A stretch of DNA of 64,000 nt from Panonychus citri (lineage: Eukaryota > Arthropoda > Arachnida > Trombidiformes > Tetranychidae). Shown here one piece after another: positions 26,278 through 36,024 of the stretch. Within the stretch, counting starts at the first letter, position 1, and the number at the start of each line of letters is the position of its first letter. The notes under the pieces are model-generated. The model was given only the letters and a program-made list of their open reading frames with translations. It searched no databases and was not told the DNA's origin. The DNA is taken from NCBI RefSeq assembly GCF_014898815.1, contig NW_026515450.1, positions 62,001 to 126,000 on the forward strand, given 5' to 3'. A program made the position numbers and the translations under genes.

Positions 26278-27117
26278 TCAATTAGATGGTTCAGGATAAG
26301 GTCCCATAATACAAAGTCGAATGTTATGATTAACTGAACTGAATAAATCATCTCGAGGAACAATATTAATAGTACCATTACGAGGACAATCAGCAACAAA
26401 ATCTTTAACAAATTCAAATTGACGTAAAGAATAATGATTAAAGTAAATAACATCCACCTTATCAGGATCCATATCATTGTTATGAGCAATTTCCTGAATC
26501 GCTTCTAAAGCTGTAGTATTATTGTTAAACTCCATATTGAAGGTAACATTCATTGATCTAAGTTTCAATGAAAAATATCGATCGATATCAATAACAGGTA
26601 CACGCAATTGATTACAAGAAGAAACTTGCATCCGTAAACCCCGAAGTGAAGAGTTTACATGAGGTTGACCAACTCGAGATACCACATTATTATTAACAAC
26701 ATGAATCAAATTCCCAGGAATAACACTAGTAGGAATATTATTCTGACAAGAAAAAATATGGCTTAAGTAATTGTTAACAGTGTATTTTCGAGTACAAAAA
26801 GAACAATTAATAATAACGCTTGATAATACGATCCGTTCTAATCCACTTGGCTTACGAAAATAAGGATGATTAAAATCAACCTTACAAGCAGGATAATGAA
26901 CACAAATTGTTTCCCTCCGTCCATGTCGATTAACACGTTGGAAATTATTATTACCGGCACGAATGTTAACACATGAAGTACAAAAAAATTGTTGGCAAAA
27001 ATTCTGATTATAACCACCGTCGTGTATGACGGGATTAATAGCCAAATGTTTACACAGACCACAAAGTAAAAGATCAAGATTATCAGGTCCACTCATCTGA
27101 TGTAATTGAACAGCCAT
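26278..27117 (-). CDS. Antisense RING-like / zinc-finger / ubiquitin-like protein inside the LINE
   Basis: 279-residue protein from an ATG at 27,117 with no in-frame stop. Residues 19-49 have exact RING spacing: CGLC (19-22), then C41-x-Q43-x2-C46-x2-C49. The usual ligand-4 histidine is glutamine. C72 and C78 could close the second site but are five rather than two residues apart. A second finger, CSFC-x11-H-x3-C, lies at 105-124. RING followed by such a finger occurs in SIAH/TRAF-type ligases and at the N terminus of RAG1. Residues about 182-255 look like a ubiquitin-type beta-grasp fold (strand pair, helix TALEAIQEIAHNN, PDKVDVIYF, closing strand TINIVPR). The fold assignment is inference. 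It is transcribed against ORF1 and ORF2 and ends 381 bp from ORF1. A role in ubiquitin signalling or element control is speculative. Confidence 0.75.
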   Translation of the reverse strand: MAVQLHQMSGPDNLDLLLCGLCKHLAINPVIHDGGYNQNFCQQFFCTSCVNIRAGNNNFQRVNRHGRRETICVHYPACKVDFNHPYFRKPSGLERIVLSSVIINCSFCTRKYTVNNYLSHIFSCQNNIPTSVIPGNLIHVVNNNVVSRVGQPHVNSSLRGLRMQVSSCNQLRVPVIDIDRYFSLKLRSMNVTFNMEFNNNTTALEAIQEIAHNNDMDPDKVDVIYFNHYSLRQFEFVKDFVADCPRNGTINIVPRDDLFSSVNHNIRLCIMGPYPEPSN

Positions 27118-27289
27118 GATAATAACAACTTGACAACTGAATAATAAATAAATAGTAAATAAAAAGAAAAATAATTAATATCTTCAATCAATGAAATGAA
27201 CAATTAATTAGATGAAAACAAGTTAATAAACCAAAGCAACAATTTTAAATGACGAGCGTCCTTAAATTGTAACCAAATATATAAACTAG
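27118..27289. promoter_or_regulatory. Divergent spacer between antisense gene and ORF2
   Basis: 172 bp separate the antisense ATG from the ORF2 ATG. A TATATAA-like word at 27,275-27,284 reads as a TATA-type box on either strand and lies about 160 bp upstream of the antisense ATG. A minus-strand promoter here is inferred only. Confidence 0.3.
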
Positions 27290-30200
27290 ATGGAGTTAAA
27301 AGCTAATAAAAATAAAAGCATGATAAAAATGAACGCGATTAATGTAATTCAATTCAACGTAAATAAACAATTTACTCTAACACAAAAACTATTTCAAAAT
27401 AAAAATAAATCAACATTGATCATAGTGAATGAACCAAATCAAAGATTCATAAGTGAAAATATAAAAAATAATAATTTCATCTCTAACAATAGAACCCTAG
27501 TGTGCTACTCAAGTGATATAAAGTTAATTCGTCAATACAAACCTGATGTAGATCTAATTGTTTGTGATCTTAGACTTGAACATTTACAATTTCGTCTAAT
27601 AGCTGTTTATCTACCAAATAATATGAGTGAAAAAATGATGAAAATTGAGAATATGATCACATCAACAACAATAATATCAGGAGACATGAATTTCCAACAC
27701 AAGCTCTGGTCACCAAACCCAAAATTTAACAGTATTATTGAAACAATAATAACCAACCATCAATTATGCTCAGCATTTAATCCTCAATCATCGCCAACGT
27801 TTAATTCAAATGACTTGAAAAGAAAATCTTGGATTGATGTTGTGTTGTTTAAAAATGATATTCAATGTTTATCCTCCAAAATAGTGATAATGAATAATAA
27901 TGATCACAATTTACTGGTAACCAAACTGCAAATCAACAAAATAAACAAAAAGTTAGAAAGAAGATTATATATAAATCATTGGGACCTAAAAATAAAGAAA
28001 ATGGATCATAGAAAATTTAATAAATACCATAATCTAATTCATAACTGTAAACAAATTATTAATCATCCAACGATACATGGAACATGGATAAATGGAGCCA
28101 AAAAATCAGTGAATGATCTAAGAAATAGAAGACAAAGGAGATTAATCACAAGTGAAAATAATAACAAAACAACAAAAAATAATATAAACGATTGGGATTA
28201 TATTAAAAAACATATTATTCATTCAAAACAACCAATGTTAAGTGAAAGTGATCTACTAAATAATATTGAACTACAATCGTCATATAATAAACATTTACAA
28301 ACCTTTACAACTAATAAACCAATACACAGCGATGATGAAGCTGAATTTAAATATCAACCATTAACCCAATACGAGATACAAAAATTAAAGCAAATATCAA
28401 GAAAATCAACGTTAGACGCCGATGACTTCACCAAAACTTCTTGGAAAAAATTCTATGAATTAAATGAACAAAAAATAATTAGCGTGATAAATGAAATAAT
28501 TATACTTGGAAAAATACCATCAGTAATTCGTATATATGGAGTTGGCCTGATTATTAAACCTGATAACAAATCAATAAGATTAGTGAAATCACCTAACTAT
28601 TTATTAAAGATCGTCGACAAAATTTTAGCAGATAGACTTCTCTTATTATTACCAAAAATAATGTCACAAAACACACAATTTGCATATTTAAAACAATCAT
28701 CGAGAGTGAATCTCATATTTACATTATTATTTAAATATCAAATAAAATCTAAATACCTGCTAATGTTAGATCTATCCAAAGCGTTTGATGAGGTTGATAT
28801 AACCCAAGCTCTTCGATTAATAACAACACATGACCGACAACTGGGTGAATTATTAACATCATTTTGCTCAACGAGATGGTTAAGATTCAATAATAACAAG
28901 AAGATATGGTGGAGAAAAGAATCAATTGGTGTCCCACAAGGTTCGGCAATCTCAGGCCTACTATTCATCTTAGCAACTGATCAAATCATCAAGAACCTGA
29001 AATATAACAGAAATATTAATATAATTGGATATGCAGATGATCTTTACACAATAATAAACTCACCTGAACAAGCACAAACAATTATACCAATAATAACAGA
29101 GGAATTTAGTAAGATCAACCTGAAAATCAACGTCGATAAAACAACAATTGTAAATTTCCATCAAAAAACACAACAAAAAATTTTAGGTTTCCAAATTACC
29201 ACCCACAATACTATCAAAGCGATGAACCAAATGATAGATCAAAAATCATGTCAAATTATGGAAACCTTCAAATTCTCTATGGAAAAAATCAGATACTTGA
29301 AACCAGATTTGAAAAAACTAATAGTAAACTCAATAATAGTATCTAAAATGGTTAACATTGGATTCGACTGGTTATTACAAGAAAACTGGAAAAAATATGG
29401 ATTGAACTTCCAAAAACAATATCATGATAATTTCTCCAAATTATTAGGTATTCAAAACACTAATAAATGGGCGATGAAAACGATAATCAAATCCAAATTA
29501 CCAATAGAGATCCAGTTGAAGTGGTTACTAAAATGGGACGTACAACATAACAATTCACAAATATTAATTACAAAATTTAACAAACAAAAAATTAATATTT
29601 TACCTGAAGTAATGGAGGATTGGAGGACCCAAGTTAATAAAACATTAACTTATCAACCATGTGATTGTCAAATACCAAAAATACAAATACAATTAATACC
29701 AGAAGCCAAACTAAAAGTACAAACAAATAATCAAATTATTATTATTGACCTTGGCAAAAGTAAATCACTCTATGCAACAAAAATAAAATGCTTTTACCTA
29801 TTGGTCAAGATGGCAAAACAAGTTGGGGCTGATCATCTTCCCATGGACCAGGATTTAGCGAGGTCACTAATCAAAGGAGATTCCAATACAGCAAAAGACA
29901 TGATCCATATTATTATTAAAGAGGCCCAAGGAATAAAATTTTGTATTAAAAAATGGGAAACATCTAAAATACCAGAGGAATCACGAAAAATACAAATCCC
30001 ATGGTTAACCAGATCGGAAATGGAAATGGTATTAGATGAAACTGTCAATGAAATAATAATACAAATTAGAAATCAAGAGGAATCAACGGATATTTTAATA
30101 AACCCAAAAATGGCAACAAACCTGTACTATTATTCACCATGGACACCATACAAATGGTACAACAATGTTAACAAAATAACAATAAGAAATTGTTGTAACA

Positions 30201-30409
30201 CAAGAGTCAATTTATTATTACACATCATAACCAATCGAGATCATGTTGAACAAATTCTTGGAATCAATCAAAACTGGAACTGGAATCTAAACGAAGATGA
30301 TATTATTAACTCAACAACAAAAATGAAAATATTAATTATGTTAATACAAAAAATACTAAAAACACAAAGCCAATTGTTACAATCAAATTCTACTCTTTTC
30401 CATATCTGA
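27290..30409 (+). CDS. LINE ORF2, endonuclease/reverse transcriptase
   Basis: 1039-residue polyprotein for target-primed reverse transcription. Residues about 13-215 form an exonuclease-endonuclease-phosphatase domain: VIQFNVNK, an EPN motif, GDMN at 131-134, SWIDVVLF and a terminal NDHN. Reverse transcriptase follows at about 400-640 with LDLSKAFDEVD, GVPQGSAISGLLF and the catalytic YADD at 581-584. The C-terminal about 400 residues are lysine-, asparagine- and isoleucine-rich and include WYNNVNKITIRNCC; no RNase H was recognised. All catalytic motifs are present and the frame is uninterrupted, so the copy may be active. The length is typical of jockey-like ORF2. Confidence 0.93.
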   Translation: MELKANKNKSMIKMNAINVIQFNVNKQFTLTQKLFQNKNKSTLIIVNEPNQRFISENIKNNNFISNNRTLVCYSSDIKLIRQYKPDVDLIVCDLRLEHLQFRLIAVYLPNNMSEKMMKIENMITSTTIISGDMNFQHKLWSPNPKFNSIIETIITNHQLCSAFNPQSSPTFNSNDLKRKSWIDVVLFKNDIQCLSSKIVIMNNNDHNLLVTKLQINKINKKLERRLYINHWDLKIKKMDHRKFNKYHNLIHNCKQIINHPTIHGTWINGAKKSVNDLRNRRQRRLITSENNNKTTKNNINDWDYIKKHIIHSKQPMLSESDLLNNIELQSSYNKHLQTFTTNKPIHSDDEAEFKYQPLTQYEIQKLKQISRKSTLDADDFTKTSWKKFYELNEQKIISVINEIIILGKIPSVIRIYGVGLIIKPDNKSIRLVKSPNYLLKIVDKILADRLLLLLPKIMSQNTQFAYLKQSSRVNLIFTLLFKYQIKSKYLLMLDLSKAFDEVDITQALRLITTHDRQLGELLTSFCSTRWLRFNNNKKIWWRKESIGVPQGSAISGLLFILATDQIIKNLKYNRNINIIGYADDLYTIINSPEQAQTIIPIITEEFSKINLKINVDKTTIVNFHQKTQQKILGFQITTHNTIKAMNQMIDQKSCQIMETFKFSMEKIRYLKPDLKKLIVNSIIVSKMVNIGFDWLLQENWKKYGLNFQKQYHDNFSKLLGIQNTNKWAMKTIIKSKLPIEIQLKWLLKWDVQHNNSQILITKFNKQKINILPEVMEDWRTQVNKTLTYQPCDCQIPKIQIQLIPEAKLKVQTNNQIIIIDLGKSKSLYATKIKCFYLLVKMAKQVGADHLPMDQDLARSLIKGDSNTAKDMIHIIIKEAQGIKFCIKKWETSKIPEESRKIQIPWLTRSEMEMVLDETVNEIIIQIRNQEESTDILINPKMATNLYYYSPWTPYKWYNNVNKITIRNCCNTRVNLLLHIITNRDHVEQILGINQNWNWNLNEDDIINSTTKMKILIMLIQKILKTQSQLLQSNSTLFHI

Positions 30410-30410
30410 T

Positions 30411-30471
30411 GGCTGCGAAGCCTGGGGGATAGTTTTTAAACTATCCGATGATGTTTGCTAAGCAACATCAT
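30411..30471 (+). other. Three consecutive hairpins at the LINE 3' end
   Basis: Immediately after the ORF2 stop are three hairpins. The first is a 4-bp stem with a GCGA (GNRA-type) loop (30,411-30,422). The second is a perfect 9-bp stem, GGATAGTTT/AAACTATCC, with a TT loop (30,427-30,446). The third is an 11-bp stem with one bulged T around a single A (30,448-30,471). A weaker ATGGA/TCCAT pair follows. Reverse transcriptases of several LINEs recognise 3' stem-loops; that role is inferred here. Confidence 0.75.
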
Positions 30472-30515
30472 TAATGGAATGCATTAGTATCCATAAAATA
30501 AAAGGCTGAGAAAAA

Positions 30516-30806
30516 TTTGTATTCTAAATTACCGTTTATTTATTAATCTCTTTTAATTAATTTACTAGAATTAATCTTGTTCTTTGATTGTGGTTCTGCG
30601 ATTAACTATTAAAAAGTGAATCGAACTTTTGAACAATCGTGATTAGAGTAAACAGATTGACAATAACAGTTTAAATTCTAAATCATCCTAAAAGTCAGAG
30701 AATCCTGGTTTTCTCTTCTTTCATCTTTCTTTCTCTCTCTTTCCTTTCCTTTCTTTTTATTATTGATCTCACTCTTAAAAAGCCATAACCTTAGTTGTGA
30801 CAAATC
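30516..30806. other. Spacer between LINE and TMEM214-like gene
   Basis: About 290 bp, AT-rich then pyrimidine-rich (TTTCTCTCTCTTTCC near 30,730). It could contain the promoter of the next gene. No further motif seen. Confidence 0.4.
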
Positions 30807-31889
30807 ATGACAATTGGATTTAATTTGAGTATTAAAATACCTCTTATATTTATTTTAATCAGTGTTGGTTCTATGGTCTATTATGATGTTCTAAATCATG
30901 GTAGCTTTTCAAGTAAGTATATATCATTTGTTGATCTATTATAATTATAGATTTTTACTCTCATGACCTTAGTGTGAATTACTCATCACCATTTTACATG
31001 TGAGGACATTAAACACTTCACCCTCTGTCTCTGTCTCTGTCTCTAGTGATAATCGATTAGATATGAGACAATAATTGTGGATAATATTTATAATTCTCCC
31101 TCCATTTTTTTGGAACATAGATGGTTCATTGACTTTCTCATGTTGATAAATATTCTATTCTATTATGATAATGTTAAACGATGATAGAGGAATAATTTTC
31201 GATGTTATTATCTTAGGAGAAAGATATATAAAATATATTTCTTTCTTTTCATATTTAATTACGTTGACAATTTTTCACCATCTTCTGATTTTGATCATCA
31301 ACAGATTCTATTATTAATTACTCTGCTATTTATTATATATACGTGTAATCTAATTCTGATTTGTCTCTTTCTTTTTTTTCTCTCTCTTTTCTCTTTTCTC
31401 TTTCAAGAATCTGTTACGGGTAAATGGCTGAAGAACAGTGGAATCCTTGGTGTTTATCAGACAGTTGAAAAGGAGGTAACAAGTAAATTACCTGTTATGA
31501 TTGCCAGCGTGTACAAGACAGCAAACATTGAGAAATTAACTGGCCACCTTTCATCTGGTTTTCGATACGTGGTACAACTTTCCGAACCAGTGACCTCTTG
31601 GATTTATAAAACAATCCCCTTGAAATTAGAGTATGCCAATGATGTCATTATACCCTACATTGCCAATGGAATTGTAAAATTCACCTCTGAATTTGGAACT
31701 TATCTTGCGGTAGGACAGGAAAATTTGAAACAATTATCTGCCAAACTAGGATCATGGATAGGCGAGAATATCAATTTGGAAGGTGCTTCATTTGCAAAGG
31801 TTCAAGGAGCTTTTACCAATGTTGTACATGATGTTCAAAATTTGATGATCGACGGTTTCAACTGGGCCCACAAACAACTTGTCGGTTAA
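30807..31889 (+). CDS. TMEM214 C-terminal-like membrane protein
   Basis: Two exons, 30,807-30,912 and 31,408-31,889, joined in phase (AG|GTAAGT-type donor, TTTCAAG acceptor), encode 195 residues. A hydrophobic segment (about residues 8-27) is followed by DVLNHGSFSKSVTGKWLKNS and GILGVYQTVEK. This resembles the stretch after the membrane segment in the C-terminal part of TMEM214, an ER membrane protein. The remainder is amphipathic and helical. TMEM214 proteins are normally around 690 residues, so about 480 N-terminal residues are missing. An in-frame TGA lies 9 nt before the ATG. Either this is a short paralogue, or upstream exons lie beyond the LINE and splice to a later acceptor. Gephyrin converges from the other side. 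Confidence 0.65.
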
Positions 31890-32413
31890 ATTTTGTACAA
31901 CCATAAATATATACATGGAAATAATGTTTTTCTGGAGATAATTTTTACTCTTATCCCTCGAAAATTTTACTTCCGTGTGTTTAGAATACGATTGTTGTGG
32001 CATGAATTATAACAGCAATTTATGTCTTTCTTAATTTGTCTAAATTAGACAACTTTTCTGACAAAATTATTTAATCACATTCCTTGATTGATTATTCTCA
32101 TTTTGTGTCTCTTTTTCACAATTACATCATCTTTCCATTTGGTTACTCAATGATTTCTAATCATTTATCATCCATTTCATTGTTGTTGTTGTTGTTGTTA
32201 TTGGTGTGTAATTGATTTTAATTTTTCAGGTAAATTTTGATAAGTAGTAATTGATGTCGGGGAATATAATGTTGATAATTGTTGTCTCGAGAAACCATCC
32301 AAGTTGAAAAAGTTTCTTGTTTAGTAATTGATATGTCTAGTTGCTTATTTTAGCTTCTATTCTTCATCTTCTAAATTATCCTTGTTACCTTTTTGTTTAC
32401 AAAGGTAAATGAA
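31890..32413. other. Convergent 3' spacer
   Basis: 524 bp between two convergent stop codons; AT-rich 3' UTR material with a (GTT)n run at about 32,182-32,200. No other feature. Confidence 0.5.
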
Positions 32414-35400
32414 TCAAAAGTTAATTAATATGGCTTTGGTAATGTGATTATCTTTGATTACACCATCGGGAACTTCATCTCGAGTTGGTAAAAGTACCAA
32501 TGCATTGGCATCTTTTACACTGGTCAATCGGCTACTTTTTTGACTTCCCTTGATTAAAGAGGCAGTGGGAAGGTCACTTTCTCCTCCGCCAAAGTGGACA
32601 ATGGCTCGAGCAAATTCTGGCCTATCATCGAGGACAATTTTACTTGGTTCACCTGGAGCAATTGAAATGGTCACTTTGATCCATGGATGAAGATCCCAAA
32701 TATCGTACAATTTGTTTGGCGATGAAAGAGTTGATGTTGACCAAGACGATTGACCGGAAAGATGGTCAAGAACCGGGATAACAAAAAGTAAACAGCTAAC
32801 AAAAGCTGAAACTGGATTACCAGGTAATGAGAAGATAAATCGCCGACGATCAGCTGTTGTACAGGTAGCAAAGGTCGTCGGTTTACCGGGTTTCATTTTA
32901 ACTCGACCAAAGTGAATCTTTGCTCCGAAACAATGAGTTAGAACGGTTTTTAAAATATCTTTCTCACCCATGGAAACTCCGCCGGTGGTAATGAGAAGGT
33001 CAGATTTTTCTAATCCGGAACATATTCGACTTTCCAAAAATCGAATCTCATCTTCAACAATTCCCAAATCGATCACGTCAAAATTTCGTCGACGTAAAAA
33101 TGATATTAAGGTTATCCTATTACAATCCCAAATTGCACCGCCGATCAGATTTTCACCAGGCTCTCGAAGCTAAATTGTTCGAGTAATTAGAACAAATTTC
33201 ATTGATTATTTATCATTATGTAAATAGTTTTCCATACAATCAGTTAATCTTAACTTGATAATGGTTTTGTTGATTATTGGCATCTGAATGGGTTTAGTTT
33301 TCATGAAGGTTAATTGTTGATTAAGACAAAGAAACAAAAATCTAATTGCTTGAGCAGATGGTTAATTCTAATTTGATTATGAACGATAAAATTATTCACT
33401 GATTAACTTGACTGAGTCAAGGATTTTTCAATTGGATTAAGATATTTAAATTCATGTACAACCTTACAAATTGTATCCCAGTTATGTAAATGATTACGAG
33501 ATTAATAATTTAAATCCAAGTTAAACTCCTAATTAAATGATTAACTTTCAAACTGAATTGGATTAGTAGGAAATGATTATAATCGTTAGAGATTAGAGAT
33601 TAAAGATAATCCTCCATCGATGGGAGATGATTGTATTAAAATGATTAAGTCATTTTTACCTCATCTCCGGTTGACAAAACGGCAACTCTTGGTCGTCGAT
33701 AAACGGGAACATGGGTCACCCCAATGGACGCTAAAAGGCCAAGTTCAATGGGTCCAATTTTATTGCCACTTTTGATGACCGTCTCTCCTTTTTTGATGTC
33801 ACTTCCCTTTGACCTAATATCTTGACCAGTTTTGGGAACAGATGAAATGTAAATCTCACTTTCCTGTCCATCCTGAAAGTTAATTACAAAGATCAGGTTA
33901 TAATTATTATTTGGCAAACAATTGGAAACATGATTCAATCAAATATATTATATAAAAGTTGCATTGTCAGGGTTATCTTAATGAATAAATGATAATTATT
34001 GAATAATATCAACAATGATTACAATTGAAATTAAAACAGGAATACAAATTATCACAAGACAATCAACCTAAAGTAATTTAACCTCAATCTTGTTTTTACC
34101 TTGATTTCTATCAATTGTAAACATAATAATAATAATAATGTTAAAGGTGAAAAAAAATATTTATATTGTTTGAAACTTATTCATTGATATGAAAATTTCA
34201 ATAAATAATAAAAAATAATAATGATAACTATTATTTCATTTCCTTTTCCTCCTATTTTTGTAATATAAAACAAAAGTGAAAGTAAATGAAAGGAAATAGT
34301 TGAAAATTGAATGTGATTAAGTTAAATTAGATAATGACAATTAAATGTTTACATACATCAGTTCGTGATGTGACCTCAGTATCTTCAACCTGAACCACAG
34401 CATCGCAACCATCAGGTACTGGAGCTCCCGTGTTGATCCTTACACACCATCCCTTGTCGATGGACATACCATCAGCTGGTAGTCCAGCTGTAATCGAGGA
34501 TGAGATCACTTTCCGTGTACCTGGACCATCTGAGGAGATCACGGCGTAACCATCTTTAATTGAAGCGGCAAATGAAGGTACATCAACCTTGGATTGAATG
34601 TCAGTTGAGACACGACGATCTAAAAGATCAATTGAATTTTTTAAAATGATTTTCTGACTCTCCAATTTACTTGTTGAATTAAGTTCAGTCATTATACAAT
34701 TAACAGCGTCTTTCATGGTAATCATTTCGTATGGTGATTTACGATACTGGAAACCGCCGCTGGTCACCTTTAATATTGGCGATGTTCGGATCATTGTTGA
34801 GCTTTTATTTGCCGCTGTTGATCCAGGTGAGGGTGGAAGAGGAGTTGATGATGATAAAGGTACTATTGGTGTTCCTGGTGATCGTGGGTTAATTGTAGTT
34901 GGCACATCTAGTAAATTTGGTTAATTGTTATAAAAAAAAAGAACAAGTGAAAAAACAAATCAATTTATTGCTCATCAAAATTGATCAGTTAACTATCAAT
35001 AACTTACTTGGATCTTTAATTGTTAATACAAGCGGTTTACGTGGTTGTTGCATCTCTGTGTGTTTAACTTTAACTCTTAATTTATCACCTCGCAATTGAT
35101 CAATTCCATGATTAAGAATTGGCTCCAATACTGTTAGATATTCTTTACAGGCTTTAACACTTCCAGGTAGATTAACAATTAAAGTTGATTTACGAATTCC
35201 AGCACAAAGTCTTTCGAAATAGAAAAAGAAATAAAAATGAACAATTTAATTGTTGTAATAGTTGATTATTTCTGCATTCAAATGGATATAAAGATAGCGA
35301 AAATAGGTCAAGAACTTTGAGAGAAAGGGAGAGAAAACTTGAAGAAATTTGTTCAATTGAGATGAGATTGCCTGTGAAATAATTGGCAATATATTCAATT

Positions 35401-36024
35401 AATTAGAGAGTTAATTAACTCGATTGTTGCCTTACCTTGAAAGCATTGCAAAGTCGGTTGATTTAAGGCCATTTACAATCATACCGATGACTAGACCAGG
35501 AGTTTCCCGTTCAATGACTGATTTTGTTGCTTCTGGGGTAATATCACGATCGGTAAAACCAGTACCTCCGGTGGTAACAATTAAATCAACCATAGTAGAA
35601 TCAGACCAATCCATGAGAATTTCCTTTAGTTGAGAAGAGAACAAAAAAGAAAAGAATAAAATAAAATAACAAAGAGAAAAGAACAAAATTAACAAACAAA
35701 AGAAAAAGGTTGGACCTATTTAGAGACCAATGCACTAATTATTACCAAAGATGACCCATTTATGAGGTGTGAATATCGACCAACAAAATGGAATATTTTG
35801 GTACAAGAGAACAATTCAAAATAGAATAAAATTTTTAAACTTACCTGGATAATTGAATAATCATCTGGGATACAGAATTTGTTAACAACTTGATGTCCCT
35901 TTTCAGTCAAACAATTAGCAATAAAAGGGCCACTCTGGTCTTCCGTTTCCCCTCGTGAACATCGGTCACTAATCGTTAACACAGCAACTCGATTGGGTAT
36001 CCGATTATCACCTCGATCAGACAT
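32414..36024 (-). CDS. Gephyrin (molybdopterin adenylyltransferase/molybdotransferase)
   Basis: Six exons on the minus strand (36,024-35,845; 35,623-35,436; 35,210-35,008; 34,907-34,357; 33,872-33,660; 33,169-32,414) join in consistent phase to 696 residues, close to vertebrate gephyrin. The N-terminal G domain (MogA/MoaB-like) adenylates molybdopterin: RVAVLTISDRCSRG, TTGGTGFTDRDITPEAT and LCAGIRKSTLIVNLPGS. A Pro/Ser-rich linker (about 220-250) follows. The C-terminal E domain (MoeA-like) inserts molybdate: IKDGYAV, RINTGAPVPDGCDAVVQVED, AVLSTGDE, TTGGVSMGEKD, MKPGKPTTF and SLPGNPVSAFVS. The Drosophila counterpart is cinnamon. In vertebrates gephyrin also anchors glycine and GABA-A receptors; that role is not shown here. 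The start is the ATG of MSDRGDN; no upstream in-frame ATG is visible. Confidence 0.95.

Larger units (their letters stand above)
24300..30515 (+). mobile_element. Non-LTR retrotransposon (jockey/I/R1-like LINE), apparently intact
   Basis: The element holds a gag-like ORF1 with three CCHC knuckles and an ORF2 with apurinic-type endonuclease and reverse transcriptase, both on the plus strand. It ends in a hairpin-rich 3' region and a short A-run (30,511-30,515). The knuckle series CX2CX4HX4C, CX2CX4HX3C and CX2CX4HX6C, together with an endonuclease at the N terminus of ORF2, is the arrangement of the jockey/I/R1 group. No RNase H domain was recognised. Both ORFs are full length without stops, suggesting a young copy. 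Unlike normal LINEs, the two ORFs are 1.4 kb apart and an antisense gene lies between them. The 5' limit is approximate. Confidence 0.85.

Noticed and set aside
26244..27092. Other-frame minus ORFs (81 and 84 codons) overlapping the antisense gene
   Set aside because: Low-complexity hydrophobic shadows of the 279-codon frame, which has the cysteine pattern.
26278..27117. Calling the antisense protein a RAG1 or transposase relative
   Set aside because: Only the RING-plus-finger order is reminiscent of RAG1. No catalytic transposase region is present, and the H-to-Q change and C72-x5-C78 spacing make the match loose.
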